Shown here piece by piece: positions 10,348 to 21,819 of a stretch of 64,000 bases of DNA. Position 1 is the stretch's first letter. The number at the start of each line of letters is the position of its first letter. The stretch lies in assembly GCF_030445035.2 (NCBI RefSeq), contig NC_080680.1, positions 94,555,157 through 94,619,156 on the forward strand, read 5' to 3'. This DNA comes from Dasypus novemcinctus (lineage: Eukaryota; Chordata; Mammalia; Cingulata; Dasypodidae). A program made the translations under genes and the position numbers. The notes beneath the pieces were generated by a model. It was not told the origin of the DNA and searched no databases. It saw nothing but the letters and a program-made list of their open reading frames with translations.

Positions 10348-11673
10348 ATGTCTGAAAGATCAGATCTCCTTCACTTCAAGTTTGAAAATTATGGAGATTC
10401 AATGTTACAAAAAATGAACAAATTAAGAGAAGAGAATAAATTCTGTGATGTTACAGTTCTAATAGATGATATTGAGGTACAAGGGCATAAAATTGTATTT
10501 GCTGCAGGTTCCCCCTTCTTAAGAGACCAGTTTTTACTGAATGATTCCAGAGAGGTGAAAATCTCCATATTACAGAGTTCCGAAGTGGGGAGACAATTGC
10601 TCTTATCCTGTTATAGTGGTGTGCTGGAATTCCCTGAGATGGAACTGGTAAATTACTTGACTGCTGCAAGTTTTCTTCAGATGAGCCACATTGTAGAACG
10701 GTGCACGCAGGCCCTGTGGAAGTTTATAAAGCCAAAACAGCCAATGGATAGTAAAGAGGGATGTGAACAACAGAGTGTTTCTCCCCAGTCAAAAGAACAA
10801 CAGGGAGATGCCAGAGGCTCTCCAAAGCAGGACTCACCTTGTATTCATCCATCTGAAGACAGTATGGATATGGAGGACAGTGATATTCAGATTGTTAAGG
10901 TAGAATCAATTGGGGATGTCTCAGAGGTTAGAAGTAAAAAAGATCAGAACCAGTTTATGTCTTCTGAACCCACTGCTTTACATTCATCAGAGCCCCAGCA
11001 CTCCCTGATAAATTCAACTGTGGAAAACAGAGTAAGTGAAATAGAACAAAACCATCTCCACAATTATGCCCTTTCTTATACAGGCAGTGATAACATCATC
11101 ATGGCCTCAAAAGATGTCTTTGGGCCTAATATCCGAGGTGTAGACAAAGGCCTACAGTGGCATCACCAATGCCCAAAATGTACCAGGGTGTTTCGTCACC
11201 TGGAGAACTACGCCAATCATTTAAAAATGCACAAACTCTTTATGTGTCTACTCTGCGGCAAGACTTTTACTCAGAAAGGGAACCTTCATCGACACATGCG
11301 TGTGCATGCTGGCATTAAACCTTTCCAGTGTAAGATCTGTGGGAAAACCTTTTCTCAGAAGTGTTCCTTACAGGATCATCTAAACCTTCACAGTGGAGAT
11401 AAGCCCCATAAGTGTAACTATTGTGACATGGTTTTTGCACATAAGCCTGTTTTGAGGAAACACCTTAAACAGTTGCATGGCAAAAACAGCTTTGATAATG
11501 CCAATGAGAGAAATGTGCAGGACCTCACAGTGGATTTTGATTCTTTTGCATGTACAACGGTCACAGACTCTAAAGGTTGTCAGTCACAATCTGATGCAAC
11601 ACAGGTCCTGGATGCAGGTAAATTGGCCCAAGCTGTTCTGAACTTAAGGAATGATAGTACATGTGTGAATTGA
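10348..11673 (+). CDS. ZBTB26: Zinc finger and BTB domain-containing protein 26
   Basis: Sequence-specific nuclear transcription factor of the BTB/C2H2 (POZ-Kruppel) family; targets are poorly known. The frame is 441 residues, the length I expect for mammalian ZBTB26, in one exon. The exon opens at 10338 after a tract ending ctttag, only 10 bases before the ATG, so leader exons lie upstream. I chose the ATG at 10348 (A at -3) because the open frame left of it is intron and splice-acceptor sequence. Residues about 25-130 form the BTB dimerisation domain (KFCDVTV, GHKIVFAA, LLSCYSGVLEF). A linker rich in S, E and Q follows, including the HSLINSTVE motif shared with ZBTB6. Four C2H2 fingers span residues 273-377 (CPKC, CLLC, CKIC, CNYC starts). 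The tail after residue 380 is unstructured. No disabling change is seen. Paralogue ZBTB6 follows 5 kb downstream on the same strand. Confidence 0.95.
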   Translation: MSERSDLLHFKFENYGDSMLQKMNKLREENKFCDVTVLIDDIEVQGHKIVFAAGSPFLRDQFLLNDSREVKISILQSSEVGRQLLLSCYSGVLEFPEMELVNYLTAASFLQMSHIVERCTQALWKFIKPKQPMDSKEGCEQQSVSPQSKEQQGDARGSPKQDSPCIHPSEDSMDMEDSDIQIVKVESIGDVSEVRSKKDQNQFMSSEPTALHSSEPQHSLINSTVENRVSEIEQNHLHNYALSYTGSDNIIMASKDVFGPNIRGVDKGLQWHHQCPKCTRVFRHLENYANHLKMHKLFMCLLCGKTFTQKGNLHRHMRVHAGIKPFQCKICGKTFSQKCSLQDHLNLHSGDKPHKCNYCDMVFAHKPVLRKHLKQLHGKNSFDNANERNVQDLTVDFDSFACTTVTDSKGCQSQSDATQVLDAGKLAQAVLNLRNDSTCVN

Positions 11674-13724
11674 ATAGGGGCTTCATGCTTACAATTAGAA
11701 CCGACTGAGAATGGGGCAATAGTTTTGAGTCTTTCTAGGAGTGAGTTTGCTAATTTGACTTCTCCCATGCCTCTGCAGGTTGAGTCAAAGCACTAATAGA
11801 TCTGGCAATTTACTACTTGGAGTGGTCTTGCCTTTTTCCCTCTCCCATTTTATGTTTCGAATTGTTTATCCTGTTTTGTCTGTTTTCATGTTCCAATGGA
11901 GTATGCCATTTGTTTACCTAACATTAATTTGAGTGTCTCAGACTGATACTATTCTAGGCTTTTCACTGGGCACATTCTGAAGATACCATCAAGATAATAG
12001 CATCACCTATCTCTACTAAAAGATGCTATGCTAATTGAATAATGTTTCTTTGACAGAAAATAGACTGAGATATAAAGTGATATTGCTGTTGACCTGAGTA
12101 TGTGGTAGAACTTCTGATTGCCTATTGATAACTCAACTCTGTTTGATAAATGAATGAATCTCCTTCCTACCATTTGCACCTGTGTTGGATTTGGTTAAAA
12201 AAAAGTAATTTGGTTTGTTTGGTACTTTTTACAACAGTATTATGGTCCTGTCATTGAATTGTTCAGCAACCCATGTAGACAAATACTTAGGGATCACCCT
12301 AAGGACCATAGTCATCAAGGGACAGAAGTATGGCTATTCAGTAGCACTTAAATGTGAGGTTTTCCTGTCTCTCCCACCACGAGGCAGTCAGATATGGAAT
12401 ATACTTATTGATGATTTTGAAGTCATGATTGCTCCAGGCACACTTAAAATGAGCTGAAGTATAATAGTCTCCCAAAAAAGGGGCTGTTTGGTAGTTTCTA
12501 AACTTTGATTCAGAGGTTAACCATCAGAAAGGTGAGTTTGTCCATTGTCTCTGAATTCTCTGAACCTTAATTTCTAAAATAATAAAGTTAAGTGGGTCAG
12601 AGAAGGATCAATTGGATTTTTGCTTTCAGATTTTCCTCTTTAAGATATACAGTCCCACCTTGCCATCTCTTAGTGATAGATCATTAATGCAAAGTTCGTC
12701 TTCCAATATGGAAAAACAAAGCAACTATTTTTCTTAAAGCATATGTTATACTTGATAAAAAAACCTTTTTAATCTTACTTGTTTTTGACCCATGAGTTAG
12801 GTTTAAGAAAAAAAGAGTCCTAAGGTTCTCAGAGTACTCTCAGAGGTTATTTACTCCACCTCCATTTTAAGTTGGTGGCCTGACCAAGGTTGCCCAAGGT
12901 AGATGAGTGACTAAATATGAGCTGTCTCTTTACCTCCTCCCACTCTCCCCAGCCTTAAAAAGATCTAGTATATTACCAAGAATAATATACTAGCAAAAAG
13001 TCACCAGCTTTGTATTTCGCCTTTGTGTATCACTTTTGGCTCTCTAACACAGCCTAAATTTTACCACCAAATATCACAGAGGGATTTATTCATTAGTTAA
13101 CTGTTTTCTGGTTAGAATGAGTAGCATGTAACTGATTTTCTGGGTGTTGATTAGGGAAAGAAAGGGCATTACTGGCAAGTAAGAATGACATGAGAAGGAT
13201 CCAAATGTGAAACTGATTTGCCTGGAAACAGTGTTTATTTAAGTTTCCATCAAGTTTTTCTGTTTCCATTTTTAAGCTATGAGAGTCCATGCACAAAAAA
13301 ACAAAAAATTAGGCTTAATTGTATATTACGATGAGATTTTTAAAGTTGTTGTCATTTGATGTATTTGCATATGAATATCATTTGAGGTATAGTTTCTACC
13401 ATTCATTCAAGGATTTAAAATGAGAATACAATTGAGTGACAAAACCAGTAAGTACCTTATGCATCAGGTCACTCATTATTTAGTCTAATGGTGTTTCCTA
13501 GAATTCTGATTTTTATATGATCCAGCCAAAGAGTACCAGTTCTATGCAACCTATCACCTAGTGTTTTCAGTATTTTCTCAGAACATCATTTTATCACTGG
13601 GAAATTTCAAACTGGAGTGCTTCTTTTGCTCACATTCATGTCCTCTTTTTGTTGCTGGTTTCAAGACTAGCATGGGTTCCAATAAGATTGGTCTCATTGG
13701 TTGATGACTGTTCCTGGGTTCACG

Positions 13725-13855
13725 CAGTCATTCAAGAAACATTTACAAAGCACCTGCTATTGCCAGGTCCTACGCTAAACACTAGGGATATCAAGGTAAG
13801 ATTGATATAGTTTCTGCCCTCATGGAGCTTATAATTTCATGTGATTTTAGTAAGA
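13725..13855 (-). repeat. L2 fragment, antisense
   Basis: Reads 'cattcaagaaacatttacaaagcacctgctattgccaggtcc...ctgccctcatggagcttataattt', the complement of the well-known L2 3' end. It lies inside the ZBTB26 3' UTR. Confidence 0.75.
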
Positions 13856-14536
13856 CAAGGTCTCAATTTGGTTTTATACTAGGAGTAATAAAGAAAACTG
13901 CCTTTCTTTCTTTGATCATTTAAAAAGATCATCTTGATAGTTTTGTCTCAATAAAACATTTAGTTCTCACTTTTTCCAAGTACAAATTGTTGAAGTGATT
14001 TACCATCTCCATTTCTTGGCTGGAGAGGTATTCTATATTAATTTTGATGGGACTTGATTTTTCTCCTTCTTTGTTTATACATGTTTCTTAGATTGTATTG
14101 CAAAATGGTTATACATTGTATAGGGGAAGATGACTTTCAAAACTAGTCAGATTCTTGTAGAGAAGGAGAATTTTTAAAACTTTAGTTATTCAGCATTTGT
14201 ATTTTATGGATCCCCAGGATAACTAAAAAAGAGAACTTTCTTTACTATAGTTTGGTTTAAAAACAAACTACTGTGCCAGTTATTTATTTATTATTTAATC
14301 TTAAAAACGAACTCCAAACTGGCTTTGAGGTAAATCAGAATGTGGTTTTCATTTGTATTAATTTCTTTACTAGAAGTTCTATAAATGGGGGGTGATAAAT
14401 GTCACTGCTTCTAAAACATTGTCCTAAACGAACAACCCAGAACATCTTATTTCAGCTGGTGAATAGCTGTTCTAAATCTGTTGTATGTTAGACATACTAT
14501 GAACTACCTCTTCACTTATTATGGGGAAGTTTCCTT

Positions 14537-14542
14537 AATAAA
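14537..14542 (+). terminator. Poly(A) signal, probable main end of ZBTB26
   Basis: AATAAA followed within 20-40 bases by a GT-rich stretch (ctctggtgtctggttta). This arrangement suits cleavage near 14560. Position relative to the gene is right; use is inferred. Confidence 0.6.
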
Positions 14543-14889
14543 AGTGTGACAATTAAAGCTCTGGTGTCTGGTTTATTTTCTCACTCTCTCCCTTCCTCTT
14601 CTTTTCAATTGCTTGAATTGGAATTCAGGAATGCCCTCTTTTCTCCTTTTTTTTTAAACCACTATTAAGCATGCTGGGGTTGCCCATACAGAAGAAAATC
14701 TAGGTTAACCAGAAATCAGTTATTACTAGAATCAGATACTTCCCTGAGAACTTTTGATTGCTGTTGTAGAGCAATTGCTTTTAAGAAATAGTTGAAGTCC
14801 AGTAGGCAAATATTTGAGCCATCTACTAAGAGCTAGTCGTCGGTAATGCAAAGAGTGTATAAGTCATGACCACTTTCCTAAATACCTCG

Positions 14890-15075
14890 ATTAGACGGGG
14901 CACAAATACTTTAAATACAGGTGTGACAGGTGTAATAATGAATGCAGGAAAAGGGATTACAGGCTCCAATGAGTAACTTGAGAGCAAGCTAATTTTATGA
15001 CAATTCAGGAAGGCTTCAGGGATGATGTGAGATATGAACAGGTTTTTTGAAAGATAAGCAGGAGGGGGGGTAGGG
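14890..15075 (-). repeat. Probable L2 fragment, antisense
   Basis: The 'attcaggaaggcttcagggatgatgtgagatatgaacagg...gaaagataagcaggagg' stretch follows the antisense L2 pattern. It sits between the end of ZBTB26 and the ZBTB6 promoter. Confidence 0.45.
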
Positions 15076-15499
15076 ATATCGGAGGAAACAGGAGCGCCCA
15101 AAATTTAGAGGCTGGGTTTGCGACAGTTTAGGAGTGGTGACGTTAGATACAGAGCTTGCGGACAAATCTTGATGGGGCACCAGTTAGGCAATCTCAAATA
15201 CCTATCCCTATGATAATTTCCCCTTTCCTCAGTCACCCTTGAAGTTGTAGATGGCCATAGTAAAGAGAACTGCCGCACCTACCCCTCACCCCATAATAAT
15301 CCATAAAGTTCTCCCAGGGGTCCCGACGCTGGATAATTTATCTCGACTCGCTATACCCCGACTTCACACCTGGTTCCAACTTGAACAGCCCGGAGAACTC
15401 ACGAAGGAGAACGGCTTGTATGTTGAAACTGGAACAAGAGAGATGAGGTTCGCTAGAATTTGGGTGCCTGACATTCCAAAGGTGGGGGCTAAGTGAGAG

Positions 15500-15740
15500 A
15501 GGCAGACGTCCAAAGTTGTCCTTCCGGGGCGCTCTGAAGGCTCTTCGTGAAGACTGAAGCTGGTTGACACCGGATGTGTTTCCTTCCAGGCTGAGACCAG
15601 CTTCCGGCTTTGGCCAGCGAAATTGCGGAAGCCTCGACTCTAGTTTACTGAGTCGGTGAGTGAGCGTGCAGGAGACTCTGGCAGGTCGAGAGGTCTTGAG
15701 GAACAGGAGGAGGAGGAGGAGGGCAGCTGACAGCAGCCCC
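15500..15740 (+). promoter_or_regulatory. ZBTB6: ZBTB6 promoter and non-coding first exon
   Basis: GC-richer DNA without a TATA box. ETS-type sites (TTCCGG or its complement) lie at 15522, 15570 and 15602, with a GCGGAAG at 15625. The first exon probably starts near 15560-15600 and ends at 15655, where cg|gtgagtgagcg is a strong donor. A second possible donor is cag|gtgact at 15742. The exon would join the acceptor ending at 16762. A GGA repeat (15700-15722) follows. The exact start site is inferred. Confidence 0.6.
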
Positions 15741-16762
15741 AGGTGACTAATTTGGTGCTGCCACCACCTGACCGACAGGGCCTTGGCCCGGGCAGGCTTG
15801 GCTCGGGGAGACGTGTGTGCTGGGTTGCAGAGATCTTTGAGGCCATCTGGGGTCCGATTTTTTTTTGCTCACTTAAACGGATGTTCCTGAGCTCTCAGTT
15901 CTTTGTCCCTGTGCAGGAATACAGATGAATCAGGCACCATTTCGCAGTGCTTTGGGAGCAACAGATGTGTGGGGAAGACGGGAGGAGGAGTCGCGGAAGT
16001 GGTGTTTGATTGGGCCTTGAGAAAACCACATCACTAGCTGGGAGAATGGATTGGAAGCGCAAATATGATAGATGTACAAAGATGTATTCGGGTCGTTTCT
16101 GTCTGTGCAATGATAACAAAATATATAATAATATATAGAGAATAGTGGGAGGTAAAGCCATAAAGGTGAGTTAGGGCTAGATTGTGAAAGATCTTGTATA
16201 CAGTTCTAAGGAAGTTAGTCTGATCTGGAGGTGGAGGAGAGCCATGGAAGATCCAAAGCAGAAGGCCGAAATTAAAAAATCAAAAGTTTTATAGGAAGTT
16301 AATTTGGATGACCCTCTGGCGGGTGGTTTGAAATATATGAGAGTCTGGTATCAAGGAGACCTGTTAGAAGGTAATGATAACATGAGGTAATAGTGGTGGG
16401 GAGTGGTATACTATGTTAAATCTCTATTTTGGTAGGCACAGTGCTTATTAGTGGATATTAAAATCAATAGTGACCAAAAGTCATATAGAATTTAGCTAAG
16501 GAGACAAACAGAAACTGCTAACTATAATTCAATGTGATAAATGCTGTAATGGAAGTGTGAAAAAATGTGGTATGAGGTCATAGAGAAATGCATGATAATT
16601 TTCTGGGTTTTTAAGATGGTGGCATAAGGGTTCACGCACAGCATGCAGATTAGAATTTTACTTTTCGTTCCCTTCATTCAGTTTTGGGTTTTGCTATTGT
16701 TTTTGTTCTTTACTAAGGCATTCCCTACCCTTACGTCAGTGTTTGTATATTATTTTGCTTAG
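15741..16762 (+). other. ZBTB6: ZBTB6 intron 1
   Basis: About 1.1 kb, ending in a pyrimidine-rich tract and ...tgcttag. The stretch 16150-16600 looks like one or two old antisense L2 fragments (ggtgagttagggctagattgtgaaagatcttgtata and following). No exon-like open frame is seen. Confidence 0.6.
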
Positions 16763-16771
16763 ATTGTGACC

Positions 16772-18046
16772 ATGGCTGCAGAGTCTGATGTTCTGCACTT
16801 CCAGTTTGAACAGCAAGGGGATGTGATCTTGCAGCAAATGAATCTCTTGAGACAGCAAAATTTATTTTGTGATGTATCAATTTATATTAATGACACTGAA
16901 TTCCAAGGGCACAAGGTCATTTTGGCTGCTTGCTCCACTTTTATGAGAGATCAATTTTTACTTACCCAGTCAAAACATGTGAGAATTACCATCTTGCAGA
17001 GTGCAGAAGTTGGCAGAAAATTGTTGCTCTCTTGCTATACTGGAGCACTTGAAGTTAAAAGGAAAGAGCTTTTGAAATATTTGACTGCCGCTAGTTACCT
17101 TCAGATGGTTCATATTGTGGAAAAGTGCACAGAAGCTTTGTCAAAGTATCTTGAAATTGATCTTTCTATGAAAAACAACAACCAGCATACTGACCTGTGT
17201 CACTCATCTGATCCAGATGTCAAGAATGAAGAAGAAAATTCAGATAAGGACTGTGAGATCATTGAAATTTCAGAAGATGGTCCTATAAACATGGATTTTC
17301 ATGTTAAAGAAGAGGAAGGCAATGCTTTACAGTCTACAGTAGAGAGTTTGACATCAGAGAGAAAGGAAATTAAGTCACCAGAGCTGTCTGCAGTAGATAC
17401 AGGTTTTAAAGATAATGAAATTTGTATCCTCCATGTGGAATCTATCAGTACAGCTGGTGTAGAAAATGGGCAGTTTCCACAGCCTTGTACTTCCTCAAAG
17501 GCAAGCATGTATTTCTCTGAAACACAGCATTCACTGATCAATTCTACAGTTGAAAGCAGAATGGCAGAAGTTTCTGGGAATCAAGGTCAGGGCTTATTTT
17601 GTGAGAATACTGAGGGAAGTCATGGTACAGTGAATGAGTTTCAGAATCTGGAGGAAGGCTATTCACTGAGGCACCAGTGCCCCAGGTGCCCTCGAGGCTT
17701 TCTTCATGTTGAAAATTATCTACGTCACCTTAAGATGCATAAATTATTCTTGTGTTTACAGTGTGGGAAAACATTTACACAGAAGAAAAATCTCAACCGG
17801 CACATTCGAGGGCACATGGGCATACGGCCCTTTCAGTGTAGTGTGTGCTTGAAGACTTTTACCGCTAAAAGCACTCTTCAGGACCACTTGAATATACACA
17901 GTGGGGATCGACCATACAAATGCCACTGTTGTGATATGGATTTCAAGCACAAATCTGCCCTCAAAAAGCATTTAACTTCTGTCCATGGCAGAAGCAGTGG
18001 TGAAAAACTACCCAGACCTGATCTTAAAAGGCAGAATCTTTTGTAA
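16772..18046 (+). CDS. ZBTB6: Zinc finger and BTB domain-containing protein 6
   Basis: Nuclear BTB/C2H2 transcription factor, 424 residues, equal to the known mammalian ZBTB6 length. The entire frame is in one exon that starts at 16763, nine bases before the ATG. The start codon context ACCATGG is close to ideal; an in-frame GTG six bases upstream is not the likely start. The BTB domain covers residues about 22-125 (LFCDVSIYIND, GHKVILAACS, LLSCYTGALEV). An acidic linker (residues 145-290) contains repeated V-K-x-E-E motifs that resemble SUMO-acceptor sites, and the HSLINSTVE motif. Four C2H2 fingers occupy residues 301-405 (CPRC, CLQC, CSVC, CHCC starts). The same layout and the same exon border as ZBTB26 point to tandem duplication. 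No break is present. Confidence 0.96.
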   Translation: MAAESDVLHFQFEQQGDVILQQMNLLRQQNLFCDVSIYINDTEFQGHKVILAACSTFMRDQFLLTQSKHVRITILQSAEVGRKLLLSCYTGALEVKRKELLKYLTAASYLQMVHIVEKCTEALSKYLEIDLSMKNNNQHTDLCHSSDPDVKNEEENSDKDCEIIEISEDGPINMDFHVKEEEGNALQSTVESLTSERKEIKSPELSAVDTGFKDNEICILHVESISTAGVENGQFPQPCTSSKASMYFSETQHSLINSTVESRMAEVSGNQGQGLFCENTEGSHGTVNEFQNLEEGYSLRHQCPRCPRGFLHVENYLRHLKMHKLFLCLQCGKTFTQKKNLNRHIRGHMGIRPFQCSVCLKTFTAKSTLQDHLNIHSGDRPYKCHCCDMDFKHKSALKKHLTSVHGRSSGEKLPRPDLKRQNLL

Positions 18047-18799
18047 TTAGAATCACACATTTGCTATATGTCATTCTGTTACATTTTTATGTATATGCAG
18101 AATTTGTAATATTGCATCCCCTTCATCTTTAGGTCTGCCTACATGTTATTTTTCCTAAACTTCTACTAACAGTTCCAAAGTTGTGGGAGGCATGGAAAAG
18201 CTAGTGGGATTCTCTCTTGCCTCCCATGTTATAGATATGTCCCAGTGGTATATCTAGAGAAAGTGTTCCTTTTTTAAAAATATTTTTTGATTCTATGACA
18301 GAAGGGATCCAGTGGTATTTCCAAATTTGTATTTGGAGTCCTAGTTAATTGATTTAAGTATAATTCAACTATATAATATTTTTAATGAATTAGGATAAAA
18401 GAAAGAAAATAAATCTAAAATCACTGCTATTAATAACTACTTTTAAGAGCTTATGAGACTAGTGATTTTTTAAAATTTAATTTTTAACTTTTGATTAATT
18501 GCTCTTGGATTCTAAACAGTAAACCTATTGTTTTAAACTACAAAGGAACACAATTCAAATTCACTTGGGAGTAGCAGAATTTGCTAATACATGGATTGAT
18601 TTCTTAAATAATTTTATTTCCATGAGTAACCAGTATACGTATTTTAGAAATGACTAATTGAGCCCACATTTTTAATATTTAATGCAGTTGCATTTAATAA
18701 TTTTATGGCCAGTAAAATTATACCATTGGCATGAAGCTCTGTAAAATTTCTTAGAATTCCAACTTTACCAAAGATATTTGTTCCACCACTTACTTTTTT

Positions 18800-19085
18800 A
18801 TTCCTTTTTATATTATATATAGAGAGACTAGCATATAGCAGAATTAACCTTTTTTAAAAGTTCTATGAGTTTTAACCATGTATAGATTTTTGCAGCTACC
18901 ACCACAATCAGGATATAGAACAGTTCCATCACCCAAAAAAATCCCTCATCCTACTGCTTTATAGCAACCACTTCTTCCACCCCTGACCCCAGTCAACCAC
19001 TGATGAGTGCCTCATTGCCTTTTTCAGAATGTTATATAAATGGAATCATAGGACATGTACTCTACGACGTAGACTTTTATTCTTT
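18800..19085 (-). repeat. Old L1 3' UTR fragment, antisense, inside ZBTB6 3' UTR
   Basis: Contains 'gttttaaccatgtatagatttttgcagctaccaccacaatcaggatatagaac' and 'gttatataaatggaatcata', familiar landmarks of an old L1 3' end in reverse. Confidence 0.7.
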
Positions 19086-20499
19086 ATTTCCAGAAATGTG
19101 CCAAAAGCAAAACCATGATTATATGGTTACTTTAGCAAGTGTAAAATTTCAGATTGTGTTATGAGCCATAGCTCTATAATATCCCTATCTAGATATAATA
19201 CAAAGTCTTTCTTGTTGTTAAAACAGGTGTGTGTATGTATATATAGCAGGACATGTTATATTCTCTAAAACACAATAACTGCTTCCAGTAAAAAAGCCTG
19301 ACCTGTATGCAACTTACTTGCAAGAGGTTCTATTCTTCCTCAGTTCTATAGGTTTCTGCTATATTTGGTTTCTACTGAATTCCTTCCATATTTTCTAATG
19401 TACTTTGTACCATTTATAAGACTTTGGTGAAGAATCATATGTTAATTGTTATAAATGTTAAAAATTCTTTTTGAAAAATATACTCTTCATAGAGTTTTAA
19501 CTCTAAAATAGATTTTAAAGAATCCAGTTCTTATATTTTGCAGATGAGAAAACTAACTTCATAACACAGGTCACTATTTAATGACATTGACCTCCTCTTA
19601 ACCTCACATATAAAATAATAGTTTAAGGTGTGATAATTTAAAAAATAATTCCAGGCCTAAAATTCTCTGATTTTATGAGTTCCTGAGAGCAGAGACAAGG
19701 GGAAAGCAAAAGAGGACTGATTTGTGTCTTTATGAATGTTGCTGTTTGAATATTCCATTGGATATAGATATTTTTTCTTGAAGTACATGGTGTTTTTCTT
19801 CCACTGGAGAAGATGATAGCTCGACAATTTTCTTTCTCATTTGACCTTTGATTGGCCATTTGTAGGCATAGAAATATTTCCCTTCCAGAAAGAGTTTACT
19901 TGTGATTATTTTTCTTATTCCTGCTTTTTAGGATGAAATTTCTTGGGGGAGGGATGGGAATGGGAGAGAGAGGGCAAAAGAATAGAATAAACTTTTCTTT
20001 TTTAGAAACTGGCACCACTATCTTGGATGTTTGAAAAAATTCATAGTTGAAACTATGTTTAGTTTTACCTGTGCCTTGTAAAATTGTGAAATTTTTTTGT
20101 AATGCACTTTGAGGTTTTTGTGTAGTAGGGAGGGGTGTTTTGTGAAAGTGATGGATGTTATTTATTATTATTTATTTCTGTTCAGTAGCACAGTGATCTC
20201 AAAACATTCCTAGAAGAGTGTCTGTTTGCATGATTTGTCTAAACAATTTCAGGAAAATGGAATCTTTTTAAATGCAGGTATGGCAAAGTAAAGTACAGTA
20301 CAGAATTTATACATTTATAAAATATTAAAATATTTAGTTGTTTGTGTTTTCTGATATGAAAAAAATGCAAGATGTTTGAGTTCAAGCTCTTTTTCTGCGT
20401 TGCTGTATAAAAGATCTTGAAATGGTAGTTGTTACTTTGTTGTAAGAGGAAATCCTTACACTCTTTGACTGTTACTATTTTATGTCAATACTTAGAAGT

Positions 20500-20505
20500 A
20501 ATAAA
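20500..20505 (+). terminator. Poly(A) signal, probable distal end of ZBTB6
   Basis: AATAAA with gtgggaatgg and tttgtattttg downstream. It is the last good signal before the intergenic region leading to RC3H2. Confidence 0.5.
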
Positions 20506-20589
20506 CAGGAGGTGGGAATGGAAAACTTTGTATTTTGATTACATCTGTGAATTTTAAAGGAGGAAACAATTTCTCCTGTCTGTTCCTTT

Positions 20590-20710
20590 AATCATTCATT
20601 AAACAAGTATTTGCTGACTTGCTACAATGTGTACCTGTAATAGAATACAGGTAAAAATCCCTGCTCTTATGAAACTTATAGTGAAGGGGGACGAATAATA
20701 AATAATTAAG
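20590..20710 (-). repeat. L2 fragment, antisense
   Basis: Reads 'aatcattcattaaacaagtatttgctgac...aaaaatccctgctcttatgaaacttatagtg', the complement of the L2 3' end. Confidence 0.6.
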
Positions 20711-21819
20711 TAAAGTCAATATACGTTAAATTTTGAAAACAGATTTAGAGAAAAAAAAAACAGGGTTAGGGAGTCCCAGGGGGGAAGTTCAGGGTAGAAT
20801 TGTAATTTTAAAGGTGGTCAGGCCGCTTTTCAAAAATCACATTATCAAGTATATAGGCAGTGCTCAACACTATTCAGTGGATTGGTAAACATTAAAATGA
20901 ATGAACCATTGTTGGAAACCTTTGTCTTGGAATGGCATGATATATTTCATAAAGAGAAGAGAATGAAAAAGATAAGGCATGGAAGAAAGTTCTTAATGTT
21001 GGCAATGAATCACTTAGGGAAAAGATAACACTGATTTTTCCCTGGCAACTAGGCAGTAATAATCATATATTCTTTAAAAGCTCATTTTAGTGTATAAGCT
21101 ACTTTTTCGTGTCACCAAATTTGTGGTAAATTTACTTCCACAGATCCTTTTGTTGGACATCTGGTTTCATACTGCAAAGTGCCTTGAGTTTAATTAGAAT
21201 TCATGTTTATTAATCTGTGTTCAGTTTCTCAGTAACAAAGATACATAGTATCTGCTTTTTAGGGTTACTTTGCAGAAAAAAATGAATGTAAATAAAGCTA
21301 AAATAAATAGTAAAATTGAAGAGTTTATCACCTAATACAGTACATAAATGTTAACTCCCTTAGCCCTACTATAAAACCAAGATTACATCCTCCAATTTTA
21401 TATGGAAATATCATTAAACAAATATTAAGATATTAATACTAGAACTTGTGGTTGAATTTTGATCCCTTTCAGGTTTTGAGGAATTCAGAATTCTCTCTTT
21501 AATAAGAGGTATGTGGAAGTGCCTGCTACATGAATGCTTTCATTTTTATTTCAGTTGAGACAATGATGGTACCTATGTGGACGAAGTGAGGGATCCGGTC
21601 AGCATTGGACTAGGGGAGGTTATAGAAGAATGGAACTCAGAAGTACCAGATCCTGCCCAAAGGACACCCTGTTCTCCTGGGGCGTGGTGGGGGGGAGGTG
21701 GGGAGTCAGGTACAGGGTTCCTGAACAAAAGTCTAGGAAGCTGGTTTAAGGTACAGATGTAAATCACAAAGAGTTTCCCATCAACCCCTTTGATTCCCTA
21801 GTTTTAACAGCACCTCCCA
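20711..21819. other. ZBTB6-RC3H2 intergenic interval
   Basis: About 1.1 kb of AT-rich sequence that rises in GC content after 21580. I see no gene. The 60-codon open frames at 21573-21767 on both strands are GC-driven and not supported. Confidence 0.5.

Larger units (their letters stand above)
11674..14562 (+). other. ZBTB26: ZBTB26 3' untranslated region (inferred extent)
   Basis: About 2.9 kb after the stop codon without another splice-ready exon. An earlier AATAAA at 12581-12586 could give a shorter mRNA. Overlapping ATTTA motifs at about 14279-14296 form an AU-rich element of the kind that shortens mRNA half-life. An old antisense L2 (about 13725-13855) and a possible MIR scrap (12835-12915) are embedded. 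Extent is inferred from poly(A) signals, not from transcripts. Confidence 0.6.
18047..20525 (+). other. ZBTB6: ZBTB6 3' untranslated region (inferred extent)
   Basis: About 2.5 kb. Candidate poly(A) signals are at 18408-18413, 19986-19991 and 20500-20505; the last is nearest a GT-rich downstream stretch. ATTTA motifs cluster at 20158-20178 (AU-rich element). An old antisense L1 3' end occupies about 18800-19085, and a small MIR scrap lies near 19540-19600. Which signal is used cannot be told from DNA alone. Confidence 0.55.

Noticed and set aside
15251-15496. 81-codon plus-strand frame upstream of ZBTB6
   Set aside because: Ordinary promoter-flank DNA; no recognised protein, splice or start context.
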